From Hyphomicrobiales bacterium (GTDB lineage: Bacteria; Pseudomonadota; Alphaproteobacteria; Rhizobiales; Rhizobiaceae): a stretch of 64,000 nt of DNA. The stretch spans positions 491,639 through 555,638 of the forward strand of contig UCAG01000003.1 in NCBI GenBank assembly GCA_900470285.1, written 5' to 3'. A model generated the notes under the pieces. It ran no database searches, was not told the DNA's origin, and saw only the letters and a list, made by a program, of their open reading frames with translations. Of this stretch, positions 36,988-45,108 are shown piece after piece (the stretch's first letter is position 1; the number at the start of each line of letters is the position of its first letter). The translations under genes and the position numbers were made by a program.

Positions 36988-38055
36988 ATGAACAGCGCTA
37001 ATAATCCTTATGGCGGTAACCCTTACGGGGCAACTTATGGCCAAGCCTCCGGTCAGGGTAATACCAGCGTGACCTATAATACGTCCGCTGAAACTGCAGC
37101 CCCGGCAGAGGCTGAAGACAGTGCTGGTGCGCTGTCATCGCTGGCGGGGTTTGGCAGTTCTGATTCCGCTGCCGGTTTGATTAAAGATACAACGACTGCG
37201 GGCTTTGCAGCGGATGTTATCAGTGAGTCCCGTAATCAGCCGGTGCTGGTGGATTTCTGGGCGCCATGGTGCGGCCCGTGCCGTCAGCTGACACCGATGA
37301 TTGAAAGCGCTGTCAATGCTGCCCAGGGCACGGTCAAGCTGGTGAAAATGAATATTGATGACCATCCGGTAATTGCCGGACAATTGGGTATTCAGTCGAT
37401 TCCGGCCGTAATTGCTTTCGTCAATGGTCAGCCGGTTGACGGTTTCATGGGTGCTTTGCCGGAAAGCAAGATCAAAGAATTTATTGATAAGGTTGCCAAA
37501 AGCGCCGGTTCGGTCAGCGGCCCTCAGGCTGCGATTGAAGAAGCCTTGGCTGCTGCGCAGGAAATGCAGGACCATGGCGAGCCGGATCAGGCTGCACAGA
37601 TTTATGCGGCGGTTTTGCAGAACGTGCCGGATAATATGACGGCACTTGCCGGTCTGGCCGGATGTCTGTTTGATCTCGGTGAGCTTGAAAAAGCACGGGA
37701 AGTGCTTGCACAGGTGCCGGACAAACAGAAAGACGACGCGAAAATCCGTGCAGTTGAAGCGCGTCTCGCATTGGCGGATCAGGTTGCACATCTCGGCAAT
37801 CCTGCTGAATTGCAGGCGCGACTGGCTACGAATCCGGATGACCATCAGGCCCGTTTTGATCTGGCGATGATCGCCAATGCGCTGGATAAGCGTGAGGAAG
37901 CTGCAGACGGTCTTCTGGCGATTATGAAAGCGGATCGTACATGGAATGATGATGGTGCGCGCAAGCAATTGCTGCAATTCTTCGAAGCATGGGGCTTTAA
38001 AGATCTGGCAACGTTAAACGGTCGCCGTAAATTGTCGTCGCTGCTGTTCTCCTGA
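36988..38055 (+). CDS. Thioredoxin–TPR co-chaperone (CnoX/YbbN type)
   Basis: Protein of 355 residues. An unusual Asn/Gly/Tyr/Ser-rich N-terminal stretch of about 65 residues (repeat-like NPYGGNPYGATYGQ) precedes a thioredoxin domain with active site FWAPWCGPCRQLTP, then TPR-type helices (about 180–345). It is related to E. coli CnoX/YbbN, a holdase that passes unfolded proteins to GroEL/DnaK. Unlike E. coli CnoX (SxxC) the CxxC is intact, so redox activity is expected. First gene of the trx–Lon-N–Trm112 cluster. Confidence 0.88.
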   Translation: MNSANNPYGGNPYGATYGQASGQGNTSVTYNTSAETAAPAEAEDSAGALSSLAGFGSSDSAAGLIKDTTTAGFAADVISESRNQPVLVDFWAPWCGPCRQLTPMIESAVNAAQGTVKLVKMNIDDHPVIAGQLGIQSIPAVIAFVNGQPVDGFMGALPESKIKEFIDKVAKSAGSVSGPQAAIEEALAAAQEMQDHGEPDQAAQIYAAVLQNVPDNMTALAGLAGCLFDLGELEKAREVLAQVPDKQKDDAKIRAVEARLALADQVAHLGNPAELQARLATNPDDHQARFDLAMIANALDKREEAADGLLAIMKADRTWNDDGARKQLLQFFEAWGFKDLATLNGRRKLSSLLFS

Positions 38056-38138
38056 GCAACGGGCAAAGTTGTTAAATGATGATACAATACCGGAGCAGTA
38101 ATCCGGTATTGGCTGGTATTGAGATGTGAGGTGAATTT

Positions 38139-38837
38139 ATGCAGGCGGGCAATGTCCATTACCGAAAAGCATCAGACTTACCGGAAGTGATTCCGGTATT
38201 TCCGCTGGTAGCCGGTCTGCTTTTACCCCGCGGGCAAATGCCTCTGAATATTTTTGAACCGCGCTATCTGGTGATGGTTGATGAGGCTTTGGCCGGTGAC
38301 CGTGTGATCGGGATTATCCAGCCGCAAATCATCAATGGTGTTGCGGTACAAGATAAAGAAGGCGCTGCTAAAGGTACCGACCGGCCGGAACTGAGCGCAG
38401 TCGGCTGCCTCGGGCGGATTACCTCTTATACAGAAACAGGTGATGGCCGTGTGCTGATTACACTACAGGGCATTTGCCGGTTCCGGCTGGAAGAAGAACT
38501 ACCGGTACCGCATCCGTTTCGCATAGTGCGGATCACGCCTTATCTGCAGGATCTTGAAGAAGAGCAGGGCGAAAAAGAGGTTGATCGTGAGGCGCTGTTA
38601 CAGGCTTTCCGCGATTATCTTGAAGCCAATGGTCTTGAGGCGGATTGGGAAAGCATTGCCAAGGCAGGCAATGAAACACTGGTCAATGCATTGTCAATGA
38701 TGTCGCCTTTTGGTGAAGCGGAAAAACAGGCATTGCTGGAAGCGCCTGATCTGAAAACCCGTGCGGAAACGCTGGTTGCGATCACCGAGATTGCTCTGGT
38801 ACGTAACGGGGATGATTATGGTTCAGGCTTGCAATAG
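38139..38837 (+). CDS. Lon N-terminal (LAN/COG2802) domain protein
   Basis: Protein of 232 residues consisting of the Lon substrate-binding N-domain alone: VIPVFPLVAGLLLPRGQMPLNIFEPRY, IGIIQPQ and SAVGCLGRITSYTETGDGRVLITLQG. No ATPase or protease domain follows. The stand-alone family commonly sits beside the thioredoxin–TPR gene in Rhizobiales. Its function is unknown; a role in protein quality control is inferred from domain and context. Confidence 0.9.
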   Translation: MQAGNVHYRKASDLPEVIPVFPLVAGLLLPRGQMPLNIFEPRYLVMVDEALAGDRVIGIIQPQIINGVAVQDKEGAAKGTDRPELSAVGCLGRITSYTETGDGRVLITLQGICRFRLEEELPVPHPFRIVRITPYLQDLEEEQGEKEVDREALLQAFRDYLEANGLEADWESIAKAGNETLVNALSMMSPFGEAEKQALLEAPDLKTRAETLVAITEIALVRNGDDYGSGLQ

Positions 38838-38863
38838 CCTGAGAATATGTAGGTCTGACAAGT

Positions 38864-39055
38864 ATGCACGATCAGGATAGTATAAAGCAGATCGATCCGA
38901 AAATGCTTGAATTGCTGGTTTGCCCTCTGACCAAGGGTGTGCTGGATTATGACCGTGAGCACAGTGAACTGATTTCAAAAAAGGCAAAACTGGCCTATCC
39001 GGTGCGGGAAGGCATACCGATTTTGCTGGCATCCGAAGCCCGTTCTTTAGATTAG
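38864..39055 (+). CDS. Trm112/YcaR family small protein
   Basis: Protein of 63 residues. [42 protein letters not shown] is the Trm112/YcaR fold; only the first CPxx motif Cys is retained, as is usual in bacterial members. In eukaryotes and archaea Trm112 activates methyltransferases; the bacterial role is unproven. It follows the Lon-N gene by 26 bases. Confidence 0.9.
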   Translation: MHDQDSIKQIDPKMLELLVCPLTKGVLDYDREHSELISKKAKLAYPVREGIPILLASEARSLD

Positions 39056-39160
39056 AATATATCTCTCAAAAGCGGCAAGCGTCTAAGCGAGGTAAGCAGA
39101 CGGGAGTATTTTCATCCCTGACTGCATGCCGTTTAGGATTATTGCGGAAAGCGTAAAAAT

Positions 39161-39214
39161 ATGAGTCAAATCTTGCGTTTGACACTTTCCCCCCTCCGAG
39201 ATTCTGGGCTATGA
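39161..39214 (+). CDS. Candidate Leu-rich leader peptide upstream of leuB
   Basis: 17-codon frame MSQILRLTLSPLRDSGL with five Leu codons of five positions (ttg, ttg, ctt, ctc, cta). A purine stretch (ggaaag) lies about nine bases before the ATG. Downstream come C/G-rich segments able to pair (39189–39197 with 39262–39271) and a strong hairpin just before the leuB ribosome site. The Leu codons are spread rather than consecutive, so the assignment as an attenuator peptide is tentative. Confidence 0.3.
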   Translation: MSQILRLTLSPLRDSGL

Positions 39215-39288
39215 ATAACGCGAATTTTTCGCGTGAGCGCTTTGCCTTTGAGATTAATTACGGGGGGAGGGTGCTCTGAATTTAAAGA

Positions 39289-39322
39289 AGATCGCAGACG
39301 GGAACAGACCGTCCGGCGATCT
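39289..39322 (+). promoter_or_regulatory. Strong hairpin in the leuB leader
   Basis: AGATCGC (39289–39295) pairs with GCGATCT (39316–39322), and inner GACGG pairs with CCGTC around gaacaga. It ends five bases before the leuB Shine–Dalgarno (aaagg). There is no T-run, so it is not a standard terminator; it could act on translation. Confidence 0.45.
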
Positions 39323-39340
39323 GAAAAAAGGCATGGCATT

Positions 39341-40453
39341 ATGGCGACCAGAAAACTGTTTCTTCTGCCCGGCGACGGCATCGGCCCTGAGTCAATGGCG
39401 GAAGTCCGCAAAATCATTACCTATCTGAATGAAGAAAAAGGCCTTGGCTTTGAGACCGATGAAGGCCTCGTTGGCGGTTCTGCTTATGATGCCCATGGTC
39501 AGGCGATTTCAGAAGGCGATATGGAAAAAGCGCTCGCCGCTGATGCTGTGTTGTTTGGCGCTGTCGGCGGCCCGAAATGGGACATCGTGCCTTATGAAGT
39601 GCGTCCGGAAGCCGGTTTGTTGCGTTTGCGTAAAGATCTGGCGCTGTTTGCCAATCTGCGCCCTGCAATCTGCTATCCGGCTTTGGCTGATGCCTCATCG
39701 CTGCGCCCAGACGTTGTTGAAGGTCTGGACATTCTGATCGTTCGCGAACTGACCGGTGGTGTGTATTTCGGTGAGCCGAAAGAAATCATTGATCTGGGCA
39801 ATGGTCAGAAGCGCGGTATTGATACGCAGGTTTATGAAACTTATGAAATCGAGCGCATTGCCGGTGTGGCTTTTGAACTGGCGCGGACACGCGGTAACAA
39901 AGTCACTTCGATGGAAAAACGCAATGTGATGAAATCCGGCGTGTTGTGGAACGAAGTTGTGACCGCAACCCATAAAGCAAAATATGCTGATGTGCAGCTT
40001 GAGCATATGCTGGCGGATGCCGGTGGGATGCAGTTGGTGCGCTGGCCGAAACAGTTCGACGTGATCGTAACGGATAACCTGTTCGGTGATATGCTGTCTG
40101 ACGTTGCTGCTATGCTGACCGGTTCGCTTGGTATGCTGCCATCCGCTTCGCTCGGTGCGCCGGATGCAACAACAGGCAAACGCAAAGCGTTGTATGAGCC
40201 GGTACATGGTTCGGCACCGGATATTGCTGGCAAAGGCATTGCCAACCCGATTGCAATGATTGCTTCTTTTGCAATGTGCCTGCGCTACTCCTTCAACCTG
40301 ATTGAAGAAGCTGATCGTCTGGAAGCTGCAATTGCTGCGGTTCTGGATGACGGTATCCGTACAGCCGATATCTGGGCTGAAGGCTCGAACAAAGTTGGCA
40401 CTGTTGAAATGGGCGACGCAATTCTCACGAAGTTCAAAGCATTGTCTGCTTAA
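39341..40453 (+). CDS. leuB: 3-isopropylmalate dehydrogenase
   Basis: Protein of 370 residues. [15 protein letters not shown] at the N-terminus, [13 protein letters not shown], the substrate/metal signature [28 protein letters not shown] and [17 protein letters not shown] are all intact. It oxidises 3-isopropylmalate to 2-ketoisocaproate in leucine synthesis. The frame is open to 39233, but only ATG 39341 gives the family N-terminus. leuD lies 22 kb away in this window; leuC is not here. Confidence 0.96.
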   Translation: MATRKLFLLPGDGIGPESMAEVRKIITYLNEEKGLGFETDEGLVGGSAYDAHGQAISEGDMEKALAADAVLFGAVGGPKWDIVPYEVRPEAGLLRLRKDLALFANLRPAICYPALADASSLRPDVVEGLDILIVRELTGGVYFGEPKEIIDLGNGQKRGIDTQVYETYEIERIAGVAFELARTRGNKVTSMEKRNVMKSGVLWNEVVTATHKAKYADVQLEHMLADAGGMQLVRWPKQFDVIVTDNLFGDMLSDVAAMLTGSLGMLPSASLGAPDATTGKRKALYEPVHGSAPDIAGKGIANPIAMIASFAMCLRYSFNLIEEADRLEAAIAAVLDDGIRTADIWAEGSNKVGTVEMGDAILTKFKALSA

Positions 40454-40494
40454 AGATTCTGGTAGCCAGATAATGGCTGCTGATGGTTTTCAAT

Positions 40495-40536
40495 AAAAAA
40501 CCGCCGGAGCATTGCTGCTCCGGCGGTTTTGTTTTG
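40495..40536. terminator. Bidirectional terminator between leuB and the MHS transporter gene
   Basis: AAAAAACCGCCGGAGCA, short loop, TGCTCCGGCGGTTTTGTTTT: long GC stem with A/T tails on both sides between convergent genes. Confidence 0.9.
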
Positions 40537-40547
40537 CGGCAGAGTTT

Positions 40548-42425
40548 TTACTCTACGTGATCGAGGTCACGGTCTTTGGTTTCACGCACAAAGATCAGAC
40601 CGATAATCAGAGTCATCAGGGCGATAATGATCGGATACCAGAGGCCGTAATAAATATCACCTTTGGCAGCGCTCATCGCAAACACGGTTGCCGGAAGCAG
40701 ACCACCGAACCAGCCGTTACCAATATGGTAAGGCAGTGACATACCGGTATAACGGATGCGGGTCGGGAACATTTCCACCAGAATAGCGGCAATCGGGCCA
40801 TAAACCATTGTCACATAGATCACCAGAATGGTGAGAATCAGAATGGTCAGCGGCCAGTTTACTTCATCCGGATCGGCAACCATTTTGAAGGTGCCTGCAT
40901 CAGGAATGCTATAAACTTTCTGTTCACCAAGTGTTGCGGCATCAGCCGCCGGAACTAGCTTGGCAGCAACCATCTGATCGGCTGTCATGCTGACGGATTC
41001 GCCGGCGCGGATCGTATCTGCATTCAGCGACAGTTCCGGATTGGCAGCAATAAATGCATCCAGCTTGGCATCCGGTACTTTTGCTGCATTACGAACCAGA
41101 GGGAAGCCGGCTTTCTGCAGAGCCAGATTCACATCGTGAACAAAAGCCGGTGCACGTGTTGCGGCATCCGCACCGGTCGCATCATAGGATGTGATGGTGC
41201 TTTCACCGATTTTCACGGTAGCAGCTGTGCCTGCTGTGCCGGTTTCAACCGTATAAGGAACGGAAGAGCGGGACAGGAAGGCGGTTGCCACGTCACAGGA
41301 TGTTGTGAATTTGGCTGTACCAACCGGATTGAACTGGAAAGTACAATCGCCCGGTGCTGCCGTGATGGTTGCGCTGATTGTTGCCTCCGCACGGGCAAGT
41401 GCCGGATTGGCAGCTGCGGTGAGAGCTTTAAACAGCGGAAAATAGGTGAAAATTGCCAGTGCAAGACCTGCCATGATGATCGGCTTACGGCCGACTTTAT
41501 CCGACAACCAGCCCCAGAACAGGAAGAACGGGGTTGCGATCAGCAGCGCCACGGCAATCATGATATTGGCCGAGATGCTTTCAACCTTCAGCACGTTTTG
41601 CAGGAAGAACAGCGTATAGAACTGACCGGAATACCAGACCACAGCCTGACCGGCGGTGAGGCCGAACAGGGCAATCAGAGCGATCTTGGCGTTTTTCCAC
41701 TGACCGAAGGCTTCTTTCAGCGGAGCCTTGGACTGTTTGCCTTCTTCTTTCATTTTCTTGAAAGCAGGGGATTCACTCATCTGCATACGGATCCAGACGG
41801 AAATACCGAGCAGAACAACTGAAATCAGGAACGGAATACGCCAGCCCCATGCTGCGAATTCTTCAGCTGTCATGGAGTTCTGGATCAGCAAAATCACTAC
41901 CAGAGACAGGAAGAGACCGAAAGTCGCGGTGGTTTGAATCCATGAAGTATAGAAACCGCGGCGTCCGTTTGGTGCATGTTCGGCCACATAGGTTGCCGCA
42001 CCGCCATATTCACCGCCGAGTGCGAGACCCTGCAGCATACGCAATCCGATCAGAATAATCGGCGCGATAATGCCGATAGATGCTGACCCCGGCAACAGAC
42101 CGACGAGGAAGGTGGAAAGCCCCATCACCACAATGGTGACAAGGAACGTATATTTACGGCCTACCAGATCGCCGATACGGCCAAAGAACAACGCACCGAA
42201 CGGGCGTACAAGAAAGCCCGCCGCAAAAGCCAGCAGCGCGAAAATATTACGGGTTGTTTCAGGATATTCACTGAAGAAGGCGGCACCGATATAAATTGCC
42301 AGTGAGCCGTAGAGATAGAAATCATACCATTCGAAGACTGTACCAAGCGACGAGGCAAAAATAACTTTGCGCTCCTCCTTGGTCATTTTAGGGGCGCGTT
42401 CACGCGCACCATCAATTGCTGCCAT
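40548..42425 (-). CDS. MHS-family MFS transporter with a large periplasmic insertion
   Basis: Protein of 625 residues, against about 430–450 for ordinary MHS (ProP/KgtP) transporters. LGTVFEWYDFYLYG, the FGRIGDLVGRK loop and LQGLALGGEYGGAATYVAEH are MHS signatures. Twelve hydrophobic helices are visible; between TM9 (ending near 338) and TM10 (from about 524) sits a hydrophilic insertion of about 180 residues, predicted periplasmic, with Cys361 and Cys377 that could pair. The second half resumes with MFPTRIRYTGMSLPYHIGNGWFGG. Substrate unknown. A long leader separates it from the divergent asd leader. Confidence 0.88.
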   Translation of the reverse strand: MAAIDGARERAPKMTKEERKVIFASSLGTVFEWYDFYLYGSLAIYIGAAFFSEYPETTRNIFALLAFAAGFLVRPFGALFFGRIGDLVGRKYTFLVTIVVMGLSTFLVGLLPGSASIGIIAPIILIGLRMLQGLALGGEYGGAATYVAEHAPNGRRGFYTSWIQTTATFGLFLSLVVILLIQNSMTAEEFAAWGWRIPFLISVVLLGISVWIRMQMSESPAFKKMKEEGKQSKAPLKEAFGQWKNAKIALIALFGLTAGQAVVWYSGQFYTLFFLQNVLKVESISANIMIAVALLIATPFFLFWGWLSDKVGRKPIIMAGLALAIFTYFPLFKALTAAANPALARAEATISATITAAPGDCTFQFNPVGTAKFTTSCDVATAFLSRSSVPYTVETGTAGTAATVKIGESTITSYDATGADAATRAPAFVHDVNLALQKAGFPLVRNAAKVPDAKLDAFIAANPELSLNADTIRAGESVSMTADQMVAAKLVPAADAATLGEQKVYSIPDAGTFKMVADPDEVNWPLTILILTILVIYVTMVYGPIAAILVEMFPTRIRYTGMSLPYHIGNGWFGGLLPATVFAMSAAKGDIYYGLWYPIIIALMTLIIGLIFVRETKDRDLDHVE

Positions 42426-42785
42426 AATTTGTCCTCCCGGATAAACCCTGCGGCAGTTCCCTTATTGCCACCGGGTGTTGATTATTCTCAGCCTTTCAAT
42501 ATGCGAAATTCGTCTCGTGGCCGGTGTGGCCGGAGGTGCCTGCAGTCGCGCGGTTTCTATTGCCGCCTGGCAAAGCAGTCGCAGACAGAATGAACTGAAA
42601 ACGGGATTTGCGTCAGTATTCTTTAGTATAATAATGGTGAAATATTTTTCTGCGCAGCGCGGATGCGAACACAGCTTCTTGGAAAATTGGTATTTTCTTA
42701 AACATTTGGCGGCTTTGACGACATAAACGGCAATTGACTCTTGGCAAAATCGGGTTAAAAGCAGCAGTGAATTAGGAGACACCGC
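42426..42785. other. Divergent intergenic region MHS transporter/asd leader
   Basis: 360 bases holding promoters for both sides. A plus-strand TTGACT at 42734 with an AT-rich stretch 15–17 bases on may promote the asd leader transcript. Two overlapping frames here lack ribosome sites and I do not annotate them. Confidence 0.45.
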
Positions 42786-42944
42786 GTGGAATCCCTCGCT
42801 TTGCCATCAGTTTTGCCAGCATTTTCCGGAGATTTCTCCGGCGGCGGAGCTATGGGTATACCTTCTCCTGCATTCGGTATTACCAAAACGGCCATGATTG
42901 CCCTGAAGACAATCACCTCGAAAACGACCACCAAAACGGTCTGA
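42786..42944 (+). CDS. asd leader peptide rich in Thr/Lys/Ile/Met
   Basis: 52-codon frame starting GTG, preceded by AGGAG seven bases upstream. Its last 20 residues are TKTAMIALKTITSKTTTKTV: eight Thr, four Lys, two Ile (a third just before) and one Met, all made from aspartate semialdehyde, the product of the asd enzyme. The stop lies about 100 bases before asd. An internal ATG at codon 23 (42852) would give a 30-residue peptide with the same end. The composition and position fit a ribosome-stalling attenuation leader that senses several amino acids at once. I know of no described leader of this exact kind. Confidence 0.65.
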   Translation: MESLALPSVLPAFSGDFSGGGAMGIPSPAFGITKTAMIALKTITSKTTTKTV

Positions 42945-42945
42945 T

Positions 42946-43040
42946 CCCTTGGCCTGCTCACCCTCTCCCGGGTTAGGTCCGGGGCGGAGAACCTGCGTGG
43001 CCACGGGTTTTCTGGTGTGAAAGCGGAGAGGGACAGGAGA
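42946..43040 (+). promoter_or_regulatory. Foldable leader RNA between the leader peptide and asd
   Basis: CCCTCTCC (42961–42968) is perfectly complementary to GGAGAGGG (43025–43032), closing a domain that ends three bases before the asd Shine–Dalgarno (AGGAG, 43035–43039). Inside are CCGG/CCGG (near 42968 and 42979), the self-complementary CGTGGCCACG (42996–43005) and an AGAACC/GGTTTTCT pairing (42988–42993 with 43006–43013) that resembles a terminator stem with a U-rich 3' arm. This suggests alternative structures controlled by the leader ribosome. Confidence 0.5.
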
Positions 43041-43047
43041 TTTTCAC

Positions 43048-44079
43048 ATGGGTTTCAAAGTTGCTGTTGTCGGCGCCACAGGTAATGTGGGTCGCGAAAT
43101 GCTCAATATTCTCGAAGAGCGTGGTTTTCCGGCTTCTGAGGTGGTGGCACTTGCTTCCCGCCGCAGTCAGGGTTCGGAAGTGTCTTATGGTGATAAGACG
43201 TTGAAAGTTAAAGCGCTCGACACCTATGATTTTTCCGATACTGACATTTGTCTGATGTCGGCCGGTGGTAATATTTCCAAGGAATGGTCACCAAAAATCG
43301 GCGCGCAGGGTTGCGTGGTTATCGATAATTCTTCCGCATGGCGTTATGATGCCGATGTGCCGCTGATCGTGCCGGAAGTCAATCCGGATGCGATTGACGG
43401 TTTCCGTAAGCGCAATATCATTGCCAACCCGAACTGCTCGACTGCCCAGCTCGTTGTTGCACTCAAGCCTTTGCATGATGCGGCCACCATCAAGCGCATT
43501 GTTGTGGCAACCTATCAGTCGGTTTCCGGTGCCGGTAAAGAAGGTATGGACGAGCTGTTTCAGCAGTCCCGCGCGGTTTTTGTTGCTGATCCTGTCACAG
43601 CACAGAAATTCACCAAGCGCATTGCTTTCAACGTGATTCCGCATATTGATTCCTTCATGGAAGACGGCTCCACCAAAGAAGAGTGGAAAGTCATGGCCGA
43701 AACCAAGAAAATGCTGGATCCGAAGATTAAAGTTTCCTGCACTGCCGTGCGTGTGCCGGTATTTATCGGTCACTCTGAAGCTGTGAATATTGAATTCGAC
43801 AAGGCGATCAGCGCTGATGAAGCCCGTGATATCCTGCGTGATGCACCGGGTTGTCAGGTTGTTGATAAGCATGAGGATGGTGGTTACATCACCCCTTATG
43901 AAAGCGCCGGCGAAGACGCGACATTCATTTCGCGTATCCGTGAAGACATCACATTGGAAAACGGTCTTTCCATGTGGATCGTGGCGGACAATTTGCGCAA
44001 AGGTGCAGCACTCAACACTATTCAGATCGCTGAATTGTTGCTGGAGCGTAATCTGATCAAGCCGAAATCAGCTGCCTGA
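43048..44079 (+). CDS. asd: Aspartate-semialdehyde dehydrogenase
   Basis: Protein of 343 residues. The NADP Rossmann motif is VVGATGNVGREML (8–20), the catalytic Cys130 is in ANPNCSTAQL, and the substrate Arg/His region is in SCTAVRVPVFIGHSEAVNIEF. It makes aspartate semialdehyde, precursor of Lys/diaminopimelate, Thr, Ile and Met. Good ribosome site (aggagattttcac). Preceded by the leader peptide described separately and followed by a terminator. Confidence 0.97.
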   Translation: MGFKVAVVGATGNVGREMLNILEERGFPASEVVALASRRSQGSEVSYGDKTLKVKALDTYDFSDTDICLMSAGGNISKEWSPKIGAQGCVVIDNSSAWRYDADVPLIVPEVNPDAIDGFRKRNIIANPNCSTAQLVVALKPLHDAATIKRIVVATYQSVSGAGKEGMDELFQQSRAVFVADPVTAQKFTKRIAFNVIPHIDSFMEDGSTKEEWKVMAETKKMLDPKIKVSCTAVRVPVFIGHSEAVNIEFDKAISADEARDILRDAPGCQVVDKHEDGGYITPYESAGEDATFISRIREDITLENGLSMWIVADNLRKGAALNTIQIAELLLERNLIKPKSAA

Positions 44080-44100
44080 TTTTTGAGAAAGTAATAAAGA

Positions 44101-44126
44101 AAAAGGCGCGGTTTCCGCGCCTTTTT
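44101..44126. terminator. Bidirectional terminator between asd and the YihY gene
   Basis: AAAAGGCGCGG, TTT loop, CCGCGCCTTTT with A/T tails on both sides; the genes converge here. Confidence 0.9.
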
Positions 44127-44132
44127 ATTATC

Positions 44133-44978
44133 CTACTGTTGCTCGCGATTGCGGTACTGCATGATAGCGGCGTTGATTTCCGCGCCAATGATGAAAATCG
44201 CGGCAATGATATAGAGAAACACGATCGCCACCATGATCGATGCCAGACCGGCATAGGTGGTGACATAGCTGGCAAAGCTTTCAAGATAACGGGCAAAGGC
44301 GGTTGCACCGGCCAGCCATGCAATCAGTGTCAGCGCAATACCGGGCAGAATATCCAGCAGAGACCTTTGTCCGGCCGGTAGCCAGATATGCACGACAAAT
44401 AATCCGAAAACTAACACCGAAAGTGCAATCGCATAGCGCCAGAAGCCGAATGAAATCGACATGGTTTCCAGTGCGGGAACCCATTGTTCTGCAAGGCGTA
44501 TGGCCAGCGGTGCAAGCACCAGCAGGAAGCTGATGGCCATGATGCTGAGCGTGGCGATAATCACAAAGCCAAGGCTTTGCGCACGGCAAAACAGAATAGA
44601 GCGGGTATCGGTGACGCGATAGGCGCGGTTGAGCGCTACACGCAAAGCTTCCACGCCATTGGAAGCAAAATAGGCAGCGGCAATCACACTGAGGGTCAGG
44701 AGGTCACCGCGCGGAATCGTCAGAACATTTTGCACTTCACGGGCAATCGGAGCGGCAATAGCGGGAGGCCATGTATCAAAAATCACATGTACCGCTGTCT
44801 CGGCAAAAGCATCTGCGCCAAGAAAGCTGGCAAGTGCTGTTGCAAAAATCAGAAACGGAAACAGTGCCATCAGGCCGGAGAGGGCGATATGGGATGCGAA
44901 AGCCCAGCCATCATCGGATATAAAATGACCGATTGCATCAGTTGTGATCTGTCGCAGGAAGCGGATTATCTTTCGCAT
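44133..44978 (-). CDS. YihY/BrkB-family membrane protein
   Basis: Protein of 281 residues with six hydrophobic helices. DDGWAFASHIALSGLMALFPFLIF near the N-terminus and LPAGQRSLLDILPGIALTLIAWLAGATAFARYL followed by YAGLASIMVAIVFLYIIAAIFIIGAEINAAI are the YihY/BrkB (formerly RNase BN) signatures. It is an inner-membrane protein of unknown function; the old RNase BN name is a misassignment. Its start is followed on the other side by the divergent SDR gene. Confidence 0.9.
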   Translation of the reverse strand: MRKIIRFLRQITTDAIGHFISDDGWAFASHIALSGLMALFPFLIFATALASFLGADAFAETAVHVIFDTWPPAIAAPIAREVQNVLTIPRGDLLTLSVIAAAYFASNGVEALRVALNRAYRVTDTRSILFCRAQSLGFVIIATLSIMAISFLLVLAPLAIRLAEQWVPALETMSISFGFWRYAIALSVLVFGLFVVHIWLPAGQRSLLDILPGIALTLIAWLAGATAFARYLESFASYVTTYAGLASIMVAIVFLYIIAAIFIIGAEINAAIMQYRNREQQ

Positions 44979-45108
44979 AGACAGAAAATTCCTTTAGTTC
45001 GGCTCATTCGTTTTCGTCTGTGGCAGAGCTGATTACAAGTTTGTGTGGTATAACTGACCACAAGTCAAAAATTCAACGTGTATAAAAACTCTGCGGACAG
45101 GAATTGCA

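Noticed and set aside
42462..42782. 106-codon minus-strand frame and an overlapping 83-codon plus-strand frame in the MHS/asd gap
   Set aside because: No ribosome sites, no recognisable domains, they overlap each other and the asd promoter region.
42961..43032. SRP (4.5S) RNA, because of GGTTAGGTCCGG in the asd leader
   Set aside because: Only a short stretch resembles the SRP domain IV loop; the conserved GGAA/GGAAGCAGC part and flanking helices are missing.
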